Part shown: piece after piece, positions 23,990 through 34,624 of the stretch
How the letters are laid out: every line of letters begins with the position of its first letter
Numbering within the stretch: position 1 is the first letter of the stretch
DNA from: Pyrus communis
Lineage: Eukaryota > Streptophyta > Magnoliopsida > Rosales > Rosaceae
Reading direction: 5' to 3'
Assembly (NCBI RefSeq): GCF_963583255.1
Contig: NC_084804.1
Span: forward strand, 22,450,061-22,514,060
Length of the DNA stretch: 64,000 nucleotides
Made by a program: the position numbers and the translations under genes
The notes under the pieces: model-generated
The model's input: only the letters and a program-made list of their open reading frames with translations
Databases searched by the model: none
Told to the model about the DNA's origin: nothing

Positions 23990-24128
23990 CACATGTTTAA
24001 CACATTTTAAATACCAAAAACATCCAGCCCATATGCTATCCACGCATGTTATCCAATTCAAGTCCAAAACTGCTCCAAATTGCTCCATTTGATCTCTAAT
24101 TGTCAACTTTTCCAACTGGACCTACAAT
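23990..24128 (-). repeat. Old T-related LTR, left part, interrupted by the hAT
   Basis: The sequence resembles the outer end of the T LTR in minus orientation (series of GCTCCAAA motifs, then TGGACCTACAA) but is much diverged. Its continuation is at 55623-55720, beyond the hAT. The far end of this LTR was not found. Confidence 0.5.
24121..24128. other. Left target-site duplication of the large hAT
   Basis: CCTACAAT, repeated exactly at 55615-55622. Confidence 0.9.
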
Positions 24129-24780
24129 TAGGGCTAGAAAAAAATCCCTAAAATCCCAAACCAAACCGAAAAAATCCCAATCCCAAACCAAAATTCCCGA
24201 AATTTTCGGTATGTAATCCCGAACCAAACCGAAATTTTTGGTATGGGATTCGGTTTTTCATCTCCATTTTTTTTGTATTCCCATACTGAACCGAAAATAA
24301 ATAATATATATATATATATATATATTATTTTTTAATTATAAGAAAATTATTTCAACCGTTCATTGTTTTGGATTTAATATGTGCCGTTCATTTGTTTTTA
24401 GGTTTGATCTCCCATTTCACTTGTTCCGTAATCCATTCCAACACACTCGAATCGAAGAAGCACAGCCCTTGTCCCTGAGCCTCCCTCACCGTGCCTCTCT
24501 GTGTCGAATTCCGGCCACCCACACCATACAGCCATCGCCACACCACAAAGCCACCTTCACACCACCGCGCCTCCCTCACCGTGCCTCTCCAGCCTTCATA
24601 ATCCGTGCCTCTCCAGCCCTTGTCCCTAAGCCTCCCTCACCATGCCTCTCTGTCTTTGAGTCTCCAGCCTTCCTTCACCACACAGCCATCGCCACACCAC
24701 CGCTTTCTCTCTCGATCTCTCTCTCTCTCGGACGATTTCTCTCACAGACAGAAGTCGCAGAACTCTCGATCCCAAATTAG
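24129..24780 (+). other. hAT 5' end and untranslated leader
   Basis: TIR and subterminal CCGAAA repeats, a TA run (24303-24327), then a CT-rich stretch with repeated CCTCCCTCACC...GTGCCTCTC units. It ends at AAATTAG/GTAATT (24780/24781), a likely splice donor. The matching acceptor is TTTGTTAG at 52389, one base before the transposase ATG. If right, this is a 5'-UTR exon and G2 sits inside the intron. The ORF at 24379-24780 is unlikely to be coding. Confidence 0.5.
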
Positions 24781-24811
24781 GTAATTAATTTGGACTGACA
24801 ACTTAACATGC

Positions 24812-25665
24812 TGTAAACACGAAAGGTTCCTGAAACAAGAAACAAGAATACGTGTACAAAATATATTTTTGTGTTTAATGATTTTGGGGTTACAATCTCT
24901 TTGTAATTTGATCCTCTGATTCTTTCTTCGTAGGGTGTAGGTTTGTGGATGAGCTGTTGATCCAAAGGGCCGTTGGGCTTGATCTAGGGATGAACAGTTG
25001 ATGAACGGATCTTCGAGGGCTTTTGGGCTTGATCTTGAAGACTGGGTGTATGGATTTCTTCAAGGGCTTTTGGGCTTGATCTTGAAGGTTGATGGATGGG
25101 CGGATTCTTCAAGGGCTTTTGGGCTTAATCTTGAAGAACGATTGGATGTGTGGATTTGTTGAGGTTGTTGATCCAAAGGGCCGTTGGGGCTTGATCTTAG
25201 GATGAACGGATGATGAATGACGAACACTTTCTTCAAGGGGCCGTCGAGGCTTGATCTTGAGTCGGTGGAAGTTCTTCAAGGGCCGTTGGGGCTTGACCTT
25301 GAAGGAGGATTTGACGAAGAATGAATAGTGTTTTCTTGATCCTTCGGGATTTGCTTGAGAGCTTTAGAGTTTCAAAGCTTCAAGGTTTTGGTGTGATGTA
25401 AATTCCTTTCTTTCTCCTTCCCCCCCCAAAATGAATGCCTTGGCTTCCTATTTATAGAATTCCAAAACTTGATTTTTGGATTTAAATAATCAGATGAAAT
25501 AAATCATTTCTGCCAGGTATTGACACGTGTCCTATTTGATGACTTTTCCAATTTATTTCGATCTTTCGTTGAGTCACACGCTACATGTAAAATTTATGTG
25601 ACACGTGAGCGTTGAAATTTTAATTATTCGTCAACATTCATTTCACCGAAATTTCGATGTCTACA
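24812..25665 (-). repeat. G2 3' LTR
   Basis: Minus strand TGTAGACATC...GTTTACA. It contains a tandem series (about 24955-25300) of a unit around GGGCTTGATCTTGAAG with TTCAAGGGC, and a minus-strand TATAAATA at 25449-25456. Copies of the same unit continue outside the LTR at about 25750-25830. Confidence 0.92.
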
Positions 25666-25682
25666 AATGCCCCCACTTCGAG
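25666..25682 (-). other. G2 polypurine tract
   Basis: Minus strand GAAGTGGGGGCATT directly before the 3' LTR start TGTAGAC; this primes plus-strand DNA synthesis. Confidence 0.8.
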
Positions 25683-25959
25683 GCGCGTCGTAGACATGTG
25701 CTTGTCACGTGTAGAAGATGCATTTTGAAGTCCCTTAATGTAGATGTCAACCCAAGGGCCGTCGGGGCTTGATCTTGAATTGGGCTGGAAATTTCTTCAA
25801 GGGCCATCGAGGCTTGATCTTGAGTTCGACTGGAAGATTTTTTGGTTTCCTCCAATCGTTGATTTTCCACTGGCTTAATCTTGAACTGGGCTAGAGGATT
25901 CTTTTGGTTTCCTCCAATCGTTGATTTTCCTTTGTGCTACTCTTGAACTGGGCAGCAGG

Positions 25960-26760
25960 ATTCTTTTGGTCTCCCCCGAAGGTCTGAGCTTACTCCTTTT
26001 ATCTGTTTCTTTGTTCAATCTCTCCAATTCGTATTGAAGAGGGTTAGAGGATAGCTCAGCATATGCAGTTGTTGCTTGTCTCCACATGCTTCAACGTATC
26101 ATTTTCACTTGCCTTACTTGCTCCCCTTTGCAGAAGTGGTCCCTTCTCTGGAAGTGTATCAACCGTTGAAGATGATGACTCAAGAGCAACGCTAGGTAAG
26201 CAACCAGGGAATAGCTTCCAGGCAGTCGGCTCCAGATCGAAAGACTAACTCCAAGTGCCGGCTGATTGCTTCTTTCACTTTGCCATGCGAGTAAGAACAA
26301 AGACAAAGAAAAAGACAGGGAAATAGCATGATATGAGATACGTTTGCTTTTGACCTTGATGATATGAGATACCTTTGCTTTTGAAGAAACGGCGAATGAA
26401 TCAGCACATGTATTTGTTGTGGTTGTCTCCACATGCTTCGATCTACCGTTTCCTCCTGGGTCATCTGTACTCCAGGTATCTGGTATCTTCTTTGGGGGAG
26501 AAAAAAAATTGAGTATTTCAAGAGGCTTTGCTGGGAGTGCGCCCTCAGAGGTGAGGAAGAGTTGGGCATTTTCTTCAGGTCTGCCTTGCCATAAAAGATG
26601 AAGGTCAACATATATAGGGATTTCCCAATAGCAAGTGGTGGTACTATTCTTTTACCCTTGTCGACAAAATTTTTTTGATCCAGCAAATCCGGCTCTTTGA
26701 TTTCTGAGCAAGCGCCTCTTCGATTTCTAAACGAGCGCCTCTTCGAAAAAGTAGTCACGG
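25960..26760 (-). other. Conserved region upstream of coiled-coil copy A, with an overlapping minus ORF
   Basis: This stretch has counterparts at about 32560-33330 (T1) and 41220-41990 (T2), travelling with the coiled-coil gene. A minus ORF (26758-26192, 188 codons) and its T2 counterpart (41156-41716, 186 codons) share the stretch KKMPNS-SPLRAHSQQSL and then diverge by frame changes. I do not consider either established as a gene. Confidence 0.4.
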
Positions 26761-26951
26761 GTGTGGCTCTGTCACCACGCTTGTTGGCAAAGGTGCGTAG
26801 TTGGGATGATAACCTTCACGTGTTTTCAACTTTGTCAGAGATCTTTTGACAAAGTTGAACGCGTTATTTGAAAAGCTGCGAAAGCGTCGCCGAACTTCAC
26901 GCAGGAAAATCCGGTTTTTTTTTAATCGGTGGTCGTGTCGCCTTGGCTTTG

Positions 26952-26958
26952 TATAGAG
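26952..26958 (+). promoter_or_regulatory. TATA-like box of coiled-coil copy A
   Basis: TTTGTATAGAGG, 116 bp before the ATG. The same TATAGAG followed by ATCGATCACC stands 118 bp before the ATG in copy B and about 120 bp before it in copy C. Confidence 0.5.
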
Positions 26959-27067
26959 GTATCGATCACCTCCAACATGCACACTTTGAAGATCGCCCGT
27001 TTGTGAAAATCGTCTTCGGCCCTTTCTGATTTTACTCCATCCACCTTTATCTTTTAACCCTTTGACA

Positions 27068-27700
27068 ATGGCTAACCCGTCTAACATTTGCTTAGATTTG
27101 AGTCTCAACAGTGATCTGAGTGCGCCGCGTCAGGTAAATGTATGGTGCCCTTCTTTCTTATCTTCTAATGGCCCTTTGACAGGTGAAGATTCTGTGATGA
27201 AGGACGCAACAATAGCTACGATAGTAGCTAGGAACCTCCTCACTCCTAAGGATAGTAGGCTGCTTTCAGGACGGTCCGATGAGTTGGCCGTTCAAGAGTC
27301 CCTAGCTCTCAGCGTTCAGTGTGCAGGCTCTGTGTCCAACATGGGCCAACGCCTACTTGCTCAATCCCGTCAAGTTGAATCATTGATGGCAGAGGTGGAA
27401 AGTCTTAAGCAAGAGATCAAGCAGCTTAAGTACGAGAATAGAAGTTTGCACGTGCTTGCAAATAACTATTCGACGGGCATGAAGAGGAAGCTTGATGAGC
27501 TGCAAGAATCTGAAGGTCGGATTCAAAGTGACCGTCAAAGGCTTGCGGCTTATCTCCAGAGGCACCTTTTTCCTGGGTCATCCAGCGTTCCACCAAGTAT
27601 TGAGGCCTCGAATGATCTATCTTCGATGCCTCCTGCTTCGATGCGTCCCGCTCCTAGAGTTTTGCCAAGTAATGGGGCTTCACGTGAACATCTTTTGTGA
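27068..27700 (+). CDS. Antisense coiled-coil protein of G2 (copy A)
   Basis: ORF of 210 codons from the ATG at 27068, which aligns with the start in copies B and C; it runs opposite to G2 gag. The N-terminus MANPSN is followed by a conserved block (LLTPKDSRLLSGRSDELA, about residues 58-75). A coiled coil of about 60 residues comes next (residues 90-155, with VESLMAEVESLKQEIKQL), then a Ser/Pro/Met-rich tail. About 21 of the first 180 residues differ from copy B by eye. There is no enzyme motif or membrane segment. A poly-T run (27711-27730) follows. The function is unknown; a dimerising or particle-associated role is only a guess. It may descend from a host gene. Confidence 0.7.
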   Translation: MANPSNICLDLSLNSDLSAPRQVNVWCPSFLSSNGPLTGEDSVMKDATIATIVARNLLTPKDSRLLSGRSDELAVQESLALSVQCAGSVSNMGQRLLAQSRQVESLMAEVESLKQEIKQLKYENRSLHVLANNYSTGMKRKLDELQESEGRIQSDRQRLAAYLQRHLFPGSSSVPPSIEASNDLSSMPPASMRPAPRVLPSNGASREHLL

Positions 27701-27730
27701 AAGCTCCATCTTTTTTTTTTTTTTTTTTTA

Positions 27731-28240
27731 CGCACTTGTAATTTCTCGGAGATCAATGGACATGCTTTATTTTATTCAGTGTATTGTGCTAAATACAGAT
27801 AAAACATATATATCTCCAAGATGTGCCGTGCACCACCTTCTCCTTCTCCTTTTGCAAGTGATGCCGTGCACCACCTTCTCCTTATTTTCTTCTTGACTTG
27901 CTAACAGTAGCTTGCCATTGTGAGTGGTTTCAGCTTTTGGCATTGTGAGAGCCGAATGCCCTCCAATCTGCTATTTTAAACAGTTGGCATTTTACAGTGC
28001 TTCCCAACATCATCATTACTTCCCAACATCATCATTACTGCCTTTTTATTTTTTTATTTTTTCCCTCCTTCATTGCTTCCTCTTTTCCTTTTTCTTTTGA
28101 CTTGCTAATAGTAGCATGCATCATCTTTTTTTCTTTCTGTATAATTGCTCTCCGGCACCATCAATACTTTTATTCTTTATTATTATTTTGTTTATTTATT
28201 TATTTATTATTATTTTTTTTATTTTTTTTTATTTTTATAT
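27731..28240. other. AT-rich non-coding part of G2
   Basis: Simple TTTA/TTTTA runs and small direct duplications: TGCCGTGCACCACCTTCTCC at about 27820 and 27862, and CTTCCCAACATCATCATTA at about 28001 and 28020. No gene. Confidence 0.6.
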
Positions 28241-28640
28241 ATATATGGTGCTCTGCAAGGCTAGGTTTGTGGGTGAAAACCCAGGCCGAGTTCGAGAGAA
28301 GACGGAGGAGGAAGGGGTGTCCGTGTTGCTGAAGCTGATCGGTAGAAAGAGAGGGCTCGTAGAGGAGGACGAAGACGGACAGAGAGCTGGAGTCGAGCTT
28401 GGAGGTAGTGCAAAGCGTCGAGCTTCACGATCGGCTAGTCGTTTGACAGCGGTCGTTGAAGTTCTTCTCCAATTCAAATGTAGCAGCAGAGGCAAGAAGA
28501 TGGATGAGGTCTTTGGGTGTGAGTTGACAAACTTTGGTTTTGTTGATCACATTCAAAGGCAGCAGCCATGGCGGAGGTCGATGATCGAAGGGAGAAGGCC
28601 GCGTTGCTCAACCTTAGAGAGAGACAAACTGCCCATACAG
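28241..28640. other. Captured GC-rich fragment in G2, part 1
   Basis: GC-rich, gene-like composition between AT-rich flanks. It continues at 36563-36637 (after T1) and then joins the MAPR fragment at 45866 (after T2), so it is one 475-bp piece split by two insertions. Open frames exist on both strands (for example + 28116-28643 and - 28495-28235); none has a domain I recognise. A + frame with MAEVDDRREKAALLNLRERQ looks protein-like. Confidence 0.45.
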
Positions 28641-30574
28641 TGATGCGTGATTTATACGCACACAAATTAAACCCTCTTTTCGTCAAATTGTAGTAAGTAT
28701 ATAAGTAGGGATCGTTCTGGACCGGGGATTAGGAGGGATTGTTAATCACTTGGATTTGACTCAAAAACGTAAAAACGTAATAATAAACACTAAACTAGAC
28801 TCAAAGAATGTAAAACTAAACTTTAAAACACTAAGACAAACCAAAGACTCAAAATGCTTTTAAAAACACAAACTAAAATGATTTCTAACTAAATTGACAT
28901 TTAAAGTAAAGGGGGATTTAAGTTTATACGAAATTAAATTAAATGAACAAATTAAAACAGAATGTAAATATGAAATTGATGAAATAGAATGGATGAATGC
29001 TAGCTAAGGGGGTCATCTCCACATATGTTACACTTGCATAATAAAAAGATTTCCAATTACATTTCAATAAATTATGAATTCTCATCACCCCAAGTTAATT
29101 AGGTCCGCTTAAATTAACCGTCAAGTTTTCCTTAAGTTAATGAATTGGATGGGTTAGCGCAACGCAATTCACTACATTCTCCAAAAGTCCTTTACGTGAA
29201 CAGCACAATAAAGATACAATCAAAGATCATTAAGCATTATGAAAACTATAAGTGTTGACGAGGCATTCGTTACTATGATGAGCATGAAACTCGTGCCAAG
29301 AATTCATTTAACGCGATTGTTTATAAGCAACCTCCACTACTTGTGAATATAAGTTCATAACGATTAGGTGAAACTCACTTATATTCTAGCGTCATATTCA
29401 TGCATGAAAATTAAGCGTGCACTCTCAATAAACATACATAAATAAGTTATCAATCAAACGGTTAAACAAATTGAATCCACAACTTATGAAACGCAATTAG
29501 AAGTAATCAAATCAAAATGCAAGCATAAACATTTATTTCGAATCCCCCCCTAGCCAAGGGGGGTTTAGTTCCTCATGGTACAAAACAAAGAGAATCAAAG
29601 AAACACCTAAACATTCCAACAACTCAAACTTGAATTGTATGAACGTTTAGGCCCTCTTCTCTTCCATTCCTCATTCGTACAAAACAAAGAGTATTGAAAT
29701 TAAACATTGAAATCAAAGAAACACCTAAACATTCCAACAACTCAAACTTGAATTGTATGAACGTTTAGGCCCTCTTCTCTTCCTCTTCGTTGTAGCATAA
29801 GGTCTAGGGATAGTTGGTTGGGGGGATGGAAGTGTGGAATGGAGTGGGGAGTGATGGAAATGGAAGATGGTTTTTGGATTCTAAGGGAGACTCACGGCTA
29901 AGAGAGAAAAGGGATGTGTTTGTGGTGTGTTGTGTATGAAATGAGATGTGATTTTTGTGTATGAATGCATGGGTTTTTATAGGGGGAATGGGAGAATATG
30001 TGGGTGATTGTTTAAGAGTGAATGTGGTTGTTATGATTGAGAGTGCATGTGGATGAAATAATGATGGAAAAAGAGCTAGGTTGTTGGTGTGTGAATGCAT
30101 GTGTTGAATTGGTGGTGAAATGATGAAAGAGTAAGTGCATGTGTGTGTGAATGGTGGTGCAATGATGAAAGAATAAGTGCATGTGTGTGTGAATGGTGGT
30201 GCAATGATGAAAGAATAAGTGCATGTGTGTGTGAATGGTGGTATGATGCATGTGAATGCATGTGGCTAAGGGTTGTTGATTGGGCTAGAGGTTTTGCATG
30301 GCTCAAAGGATTGTTTGATTGGGCTAGGCCCTTTGTTTTATGTCCAAAGTGCATACAAGGCTTTCAAATTCGTCCAACACTTTGGCTCCAAGCATATGCT
30401 ATCCATTCCAAGCCCAATTTTGCTCCAAAATGCTCCAAAATGCATCTTTTTGCTTCCTTAGCCATATGAACCTAAAAACACACGAAAATGGCTTAAACTA
30501 CTAAAACAATTATGAATTAACAACATAGATGCACGAAAACAAGCTAAGTAAGTCGCCTAAATATGCTCCTATCA
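28641..30574 (-). repeat. T1 3' LTR (L2)
   Basis: Minus strand TGATAGGAGC...ACGCATCA. It has a U3 minisatellite of three 41-bp units (30113-30243) and a roughly 110-bp duplication covering the GAACGTTTAGGCCCTC block (about 29580-29670 and 29690-29785) that L1, L4 and L5 lack. Confidence 0.93.
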
Positions 30575-30592
30575 AATTCCCCCACACTTAGC
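30575..30592 (-). other. T1 polypurine tract
   Basis: Minus strand GCTAAGTGTGGGGGAATT directly before the LTR. Confidence 0.85.
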
Positions 30593-31400
30593 TTTTGCTA
30601 GTCCTCGAGCAAAACAAAATAATAACAAATAAACAAAACGACACTAAACAAGTAAAACACAACCTAAACCTTCCAACAACCGTCTTAGGGATTTCCAATG
30701 CACATGACAAGTTAAAAATCATTATTCTCACAGATTTTAGCCATCTTTACACTTAAGTACATTCTTAATCATAGTCACCACATACTAGTTCACAATTAAG
30801 CAATTAAAACACATTTCAAATGTAGTAACATGCTTTAGAGAATTTACTCAATTCCTTACTAGAATGCACTCTATTTTCACACAGATTTTCTGACTACACA
30901 CCCTAAACTAGTTATATGTGAGAAGATTGATGTAATCATAAAAACGAACACTCACATATATGTATTTCAAAGGAAGCAATTTCTGGAGTTAATAAGCATG
31001 TTTAGATATGATCTCATGAATGGAATGCTACTACTTAGACGCGAGAACCAGTGATACCATAAGCTCATACCAAGTTCAAACTCCACAAATTGAAATACAC
31101 AACACTCAAGATAGAAGTCAAGGGTTGTAACGGTGCTTGGGGTATGTGGATAACAAAGAAGGGATATGGAAAACAAAGGTCTTTAAAGAAATAGTGAGCA
31201 AAGCATTTGAATCAACTTAGAATTCACTTTTGAATGAAAACTCAACTTTTGAACAAAAAGGGAGAATTTAGACAATTTACGCCCAGAATTGGTGTTTTGG
31301 AACCTTTCTTCAATCACTTATTCTTTCATTTTTTTTATTTTATTTATTTATTTATTTATTTATTTTTTCAAGCTCTTTTTTTTTTTTCTTTCTTTCTTTC

Positions 31401-31436
<36 letters not shown>

Positions 31437-32410
31437 GAATCTCAAAACATAAACACTTAAACATTCTCTCCCCCACACTCATTTTCTTGCATAATGTAAC
31501 TCAAAAGGAATTCAATTAAGTCATGCTCACTATCTTTTAAGAACAAGGGTGGGGATTGTCCTAAACTAGGCTAGGTGAGGAAAATGTGGGTAAACAAAGA
31601 ATAAAGGCTAAACAAGGCTCAACGGGGTTAAAACTTACAACATATACGAAGTATGGGAAGTAAGGCTATTTGGCTATGGTGGTGGTCACTACACAACTTC
31701 TTCTTGAATATGTGTTATGCAAATCAATAACATGCTTTGAATGAAATGGGCATGAGTTCTAGCATTTGGAACTATATGATGAAACGCCTTCTAAGTAGTA
31801 ACCAAGCAAAGAATAATGAGATCATGCAACGACTTTAGAAAACAAGAAATCACAGATTATACTCTCCAAAGAACGTTATAGGCTCAAGTCTCTCAGGGTT
31901 GTAGCGTTTGTTTGAGTTCCTTCCTTCAAACATGTTACAAAAACGAATTTTTTTTTTATTTTTTATGATTGCATGTGAAGTCATACATTATAACCATAAC
32001 CAAGCATATACCAAGAGTAAATCAAACTTTTCTCTATGTTTATAACTCTTTCTAACCGTCATGCAATTATAAACCAAATCCTTATCATTGTGTTGGAAGG
32101 TACCCTAAGACACAAACACACAAAAACGACTCAAAACACTCTTTTTAGGGTTTTTAAAACAAGTTTTTCAAATTTTTATGTGATTTTCGGAGTTATAAAA
32201 AAAAACACACTAAAACACTCTAAAACAACTTAAAAACACCTTAAAACAGCAAGGAACAACATTTGAAGTTATGGGTGATAAAATCCCACGAATTTGCATT
32301 AAATAAACTTAGTTACCCCCCCACACTTAAATCAAACATTGTCCTCAATGTTTTAAGCATATGGTTCACACAACACATAAGTAAACACACAAAAAACATT
32401 TAAACATACT
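30593..32410 (-). other. T1 3' internal non-coding region
   Basis: Shared with T2 (42118-43888) in the same relative position. It contains CT/T simple repeats (31320-31436), the inverted motif CATTGTCCTCAATG (32337-32350) and a C-tract at about 32318-32325 (G-tract on the element's sense strand). No ORF of note. Confidence 0.7.
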
Positions 32411-33551
32411 AAACATGGCAGAATGTAATTAACAAAGAGAAGAGTTTAGGGACGCAAATCTGGTTATGGAGTGTAAATTCCCTCTTCTCCTTGGTGATTG
32501 CATTGAGGCTTTGATCTTTGTGATTCCACAGGCTTACTCTTGAACTGGTTTCCGCCCATCGTTGATTTTCCTTTGTGCTACTCTTGAACTGGGCAGCAGG
32601 ATTCCTTTTAGGGTCTCCCCCGAAGGTTTGAGCTTCTTCCTGTTATCTGTTTCTTTGTTCAATCTTTGCAGGAGTGGTCCCTTCTCTGGAAGTGTATCAA
32701 CCGTTGAAGATGACTACTCGAGAGCAACGCTAGGTAAGCAATCAGGAATAGATTCCAGGCAGTTGGCTCCAGATCGGTAGACTGACTCCAAGTGCCGGCT
32801 GATTGCTTCTTTTACTTTGCCATGCAAGTAAGAACAAGGACAAAGAAAAAGACAGGGAAAGAGCATGATATGAGATATTTTTGCTTTTGACCTTGATGAT
32901 ATGAGATACCTTTGCTTTGAAGAAGCGGTGAATGAATCAGCACATGCTTTAATCCGCCGTTTCCTCCTGGGTCATATGTACTCCAGGCATCTGGTATCAT
33001 CTTTGCGGAAGAAGAAAGAATTGAGTATTTCGAAAGGCTTTGCTGGGAGTGCGCCCTCAGAGGTGAGAGAGAGTTGGGCATTTTCTTCAGGTTTGCCCTG
33101 CCATAAAAGACGAAGGTCGACATATATAGAGATAATATCAAGTGGTGGTACCTTTTACCCTTGTCGACAAACGTTTTTGATCCCGCAAATCCGGCTTTTT
33201 GAAATAGTGGCGCCTCTTCGATTTTTGAATACGCCTCTTCGATTTCTGAGCAAGCGCCCCTTCGATTTCTAAACGACGCCCCTTCGCTTTCTGAACGACA
33301 CGTGGTAGTGCAGATGCGGCTCCTTTTGACAAAGATGCACGCGTTTTCTGAAAAGCAGAGAAAGCGTCGCCGAACTTTGCGCTTGTCGGCTAAAGATGTG
33401 TAGTTGCGATGATGGCCTCCACGTGTTGTCTGAAAAGAAGAAATCTTTTGACAAAGTTTGAACGCGTCTTCTGAAAAGCCGAGAAAGCGTCGCCTAAATT
33501 ACGCCGGAAATTCTGGCTTTTTGAATTGGTGGACGCGTCGCCTTGGCTTCT

Positions 33552-33558
33552 TATAGAG
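33552..33558 (+). promoter_or_regulatory. TATA-like box of coiled-coil copy B
   Basis: CTTCTTATAGAG, 118 bp before the ATG, followed by ATCGATCACC as in copies A and C. Just upstream, AAAGCGTCGCC occurs twice (about 33360 and 33485). Confidence 0.5.
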
Positions 33559-33669
33559 TTATCGATCACCACAACAAACATACTCTGAAGAATTCCCATT
33601 CTTGAAAATCGACTCCGGCTCTTTGAGAATTAACTCCATCCACCCCATCTCTTTGAACACTTTTGAAAA

Positions 33670-34329
33670 ATGGCAAACCCATCGAACCTTAGCTTAGAAT
33701 TGAGTCTCAGCAGTGATACGGCCGCGCCGCGTCAAGGTAATGTATGGCGCCCTTCTTTCTTATCTTCTAACGGTCCTCTTTCAGGTGAAGACTCTGTGAT
33801 GCAGGACGCCACAACAGCTACAATAGTAGCTAGGAACCTCCTTACTCCAAAAGATAGTAGGCTGCTGTCAGGACGGTCCGATGAGTTGGCCGTTCAAGAG
33901 TCCCTCGCACTTAGTGTTCAGTGTGCGAGTTCTGTGTCCAACATGGGCCAACGCCTGCTTGCCCGCTCCCGTCAGGTGGAATCATTGATGGCAGAGGTGG
34001 AAAGTCTTAAGCAGGAGATCAAACTGCTTAAGCATGAGAATAGAAGTTTGCACGTGCTTGCCAACAACTATTCGACGGGCATGAAGAGGAAGCTTGATGA
34101 ACTGCAAGAGTCTGAAGGTCGGATTCAAAGTGACCGTCAAAGGTTTTCGTCTTTCCTCCAGAGGCACATTTTTCCTGGATCATCCAGCGTTTGGCCAAGT
34201 ATTGAGGCCTCGAATGCTCTATCTTCGATGCCTCTAGCTCCGATGCCTTCCGCTCCTATGTCTTCTGCCCCGATGCCTTTCGTCTCGATGTCTTCCGCTT
34301 CAAGAGTTTTGCCACGTAGTGGTCTTTAA
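33670..34329 (+). CDS. Antisense coiled-coil protein of T1 (copy B)
   Basis: Uninterrupted ORF of 219 codons, opposite in strand to its host element T1. It has the same N-terminus, SGRSDELAVQESLAL block and coiled coil (about residues 88-150) as copies A and C. By eye it differs from copy C at about 8 of the first 180 residues. The tail carries a short Met-Pro-x-Ala-Pro repeat, encoded by a 15-bp minisatellite (about 34225-34300). The start is the ATG shared by all copies. A (TTA)n/poly-T tract follows (34359-34390). The family is not recognised. Confidence 0.75.
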   Translation: MANPSNLSLELSLSSDTAAPRQGNVWRPSFLSSNGPLSGEDSVMQDATTATIVARNLLTPKDSRLLSGRSDELAVQESLALSVQCASSVSNMGQRLLARSRQVESLMAEVESLKQEIKLLKHENRSLHVLANNYSTGMKRKLDELQESEGRIQSDRQRFSSFLQRHIFPGSSSVWPSIEASNALSSMPLAPMPSAPMSSAPMPFVSMSSASRVLPRSGL

Positions 34330-34345
34330 GTAAACAACCTTTGTG

Positions 34346-34601
34346 AAGCCTCGCCACTTTTATTATTATTATTATTTTTTTTTTTTTTTTCAAAAATGCA
34401 TTGGGTTGCCTCCCAAGTAGCGCTTTCTTTTACGTCTTGCAGCCGGACGAAGAACCCAATCATTCCAGGATATGTTCACGAATCGGATGAGAACTCCGAG
34501 TCATAAACTAGTACCTAGAACAAGAAACAAAACAACATTAAGAATCTGGAATAAAAACAAACGAAAATAAAAACAATCCAAGGGATTAGCAAATTTTCTA
34601 A
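34346..34601 (-). other. T1 5' internal remnant
   Basis: Minus strand holds CGCTACTTGGGAGGCAACCC (about 34402-34423), a motif I know from the region after pol in Athila-type elements, only about 200 bp from the primer site. Everything from early gag to the end of pol is therefore deleted. Confidence 0.55.
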
Positions 34602-34619
34602 TCCCCGGCAACGGCGCCA
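34602..34619 (-). other. T1 primer-binding site (tRNA-Asp)
   Basis: The + strand here reads TCCCCGGCAACGGCGCCA, identical to the 3' end of plant tRNA-Asp including CCA; the minus strand is its complement, beginning TGGCGCC five bases from the 5' LTR. Confidence 0.85.
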
Positions 34620-34624
34620 AAATT

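Noticed and set aside
24379..24780. 133-codon Pro/Ser/His-rich ORF
   Set aside because: Made of repeated CCTCCCTCACC-type units in the hAT leader, ends at a splice-donor-like site, and has no protein family character.
28116..28643. 175-codon plus ORF as a host gene
   Set aside because: Its first third is translated TTTA-type simple sequence and its end runs to the T1 boundary; only the GC-rich part (28241-28640) is likely derived from a gene.
34602..34619. tRNA-like sequence ending CCA
   Set aside because: It is only the 18-nt primer site next to an LTR; no cloverleaf precedes it.
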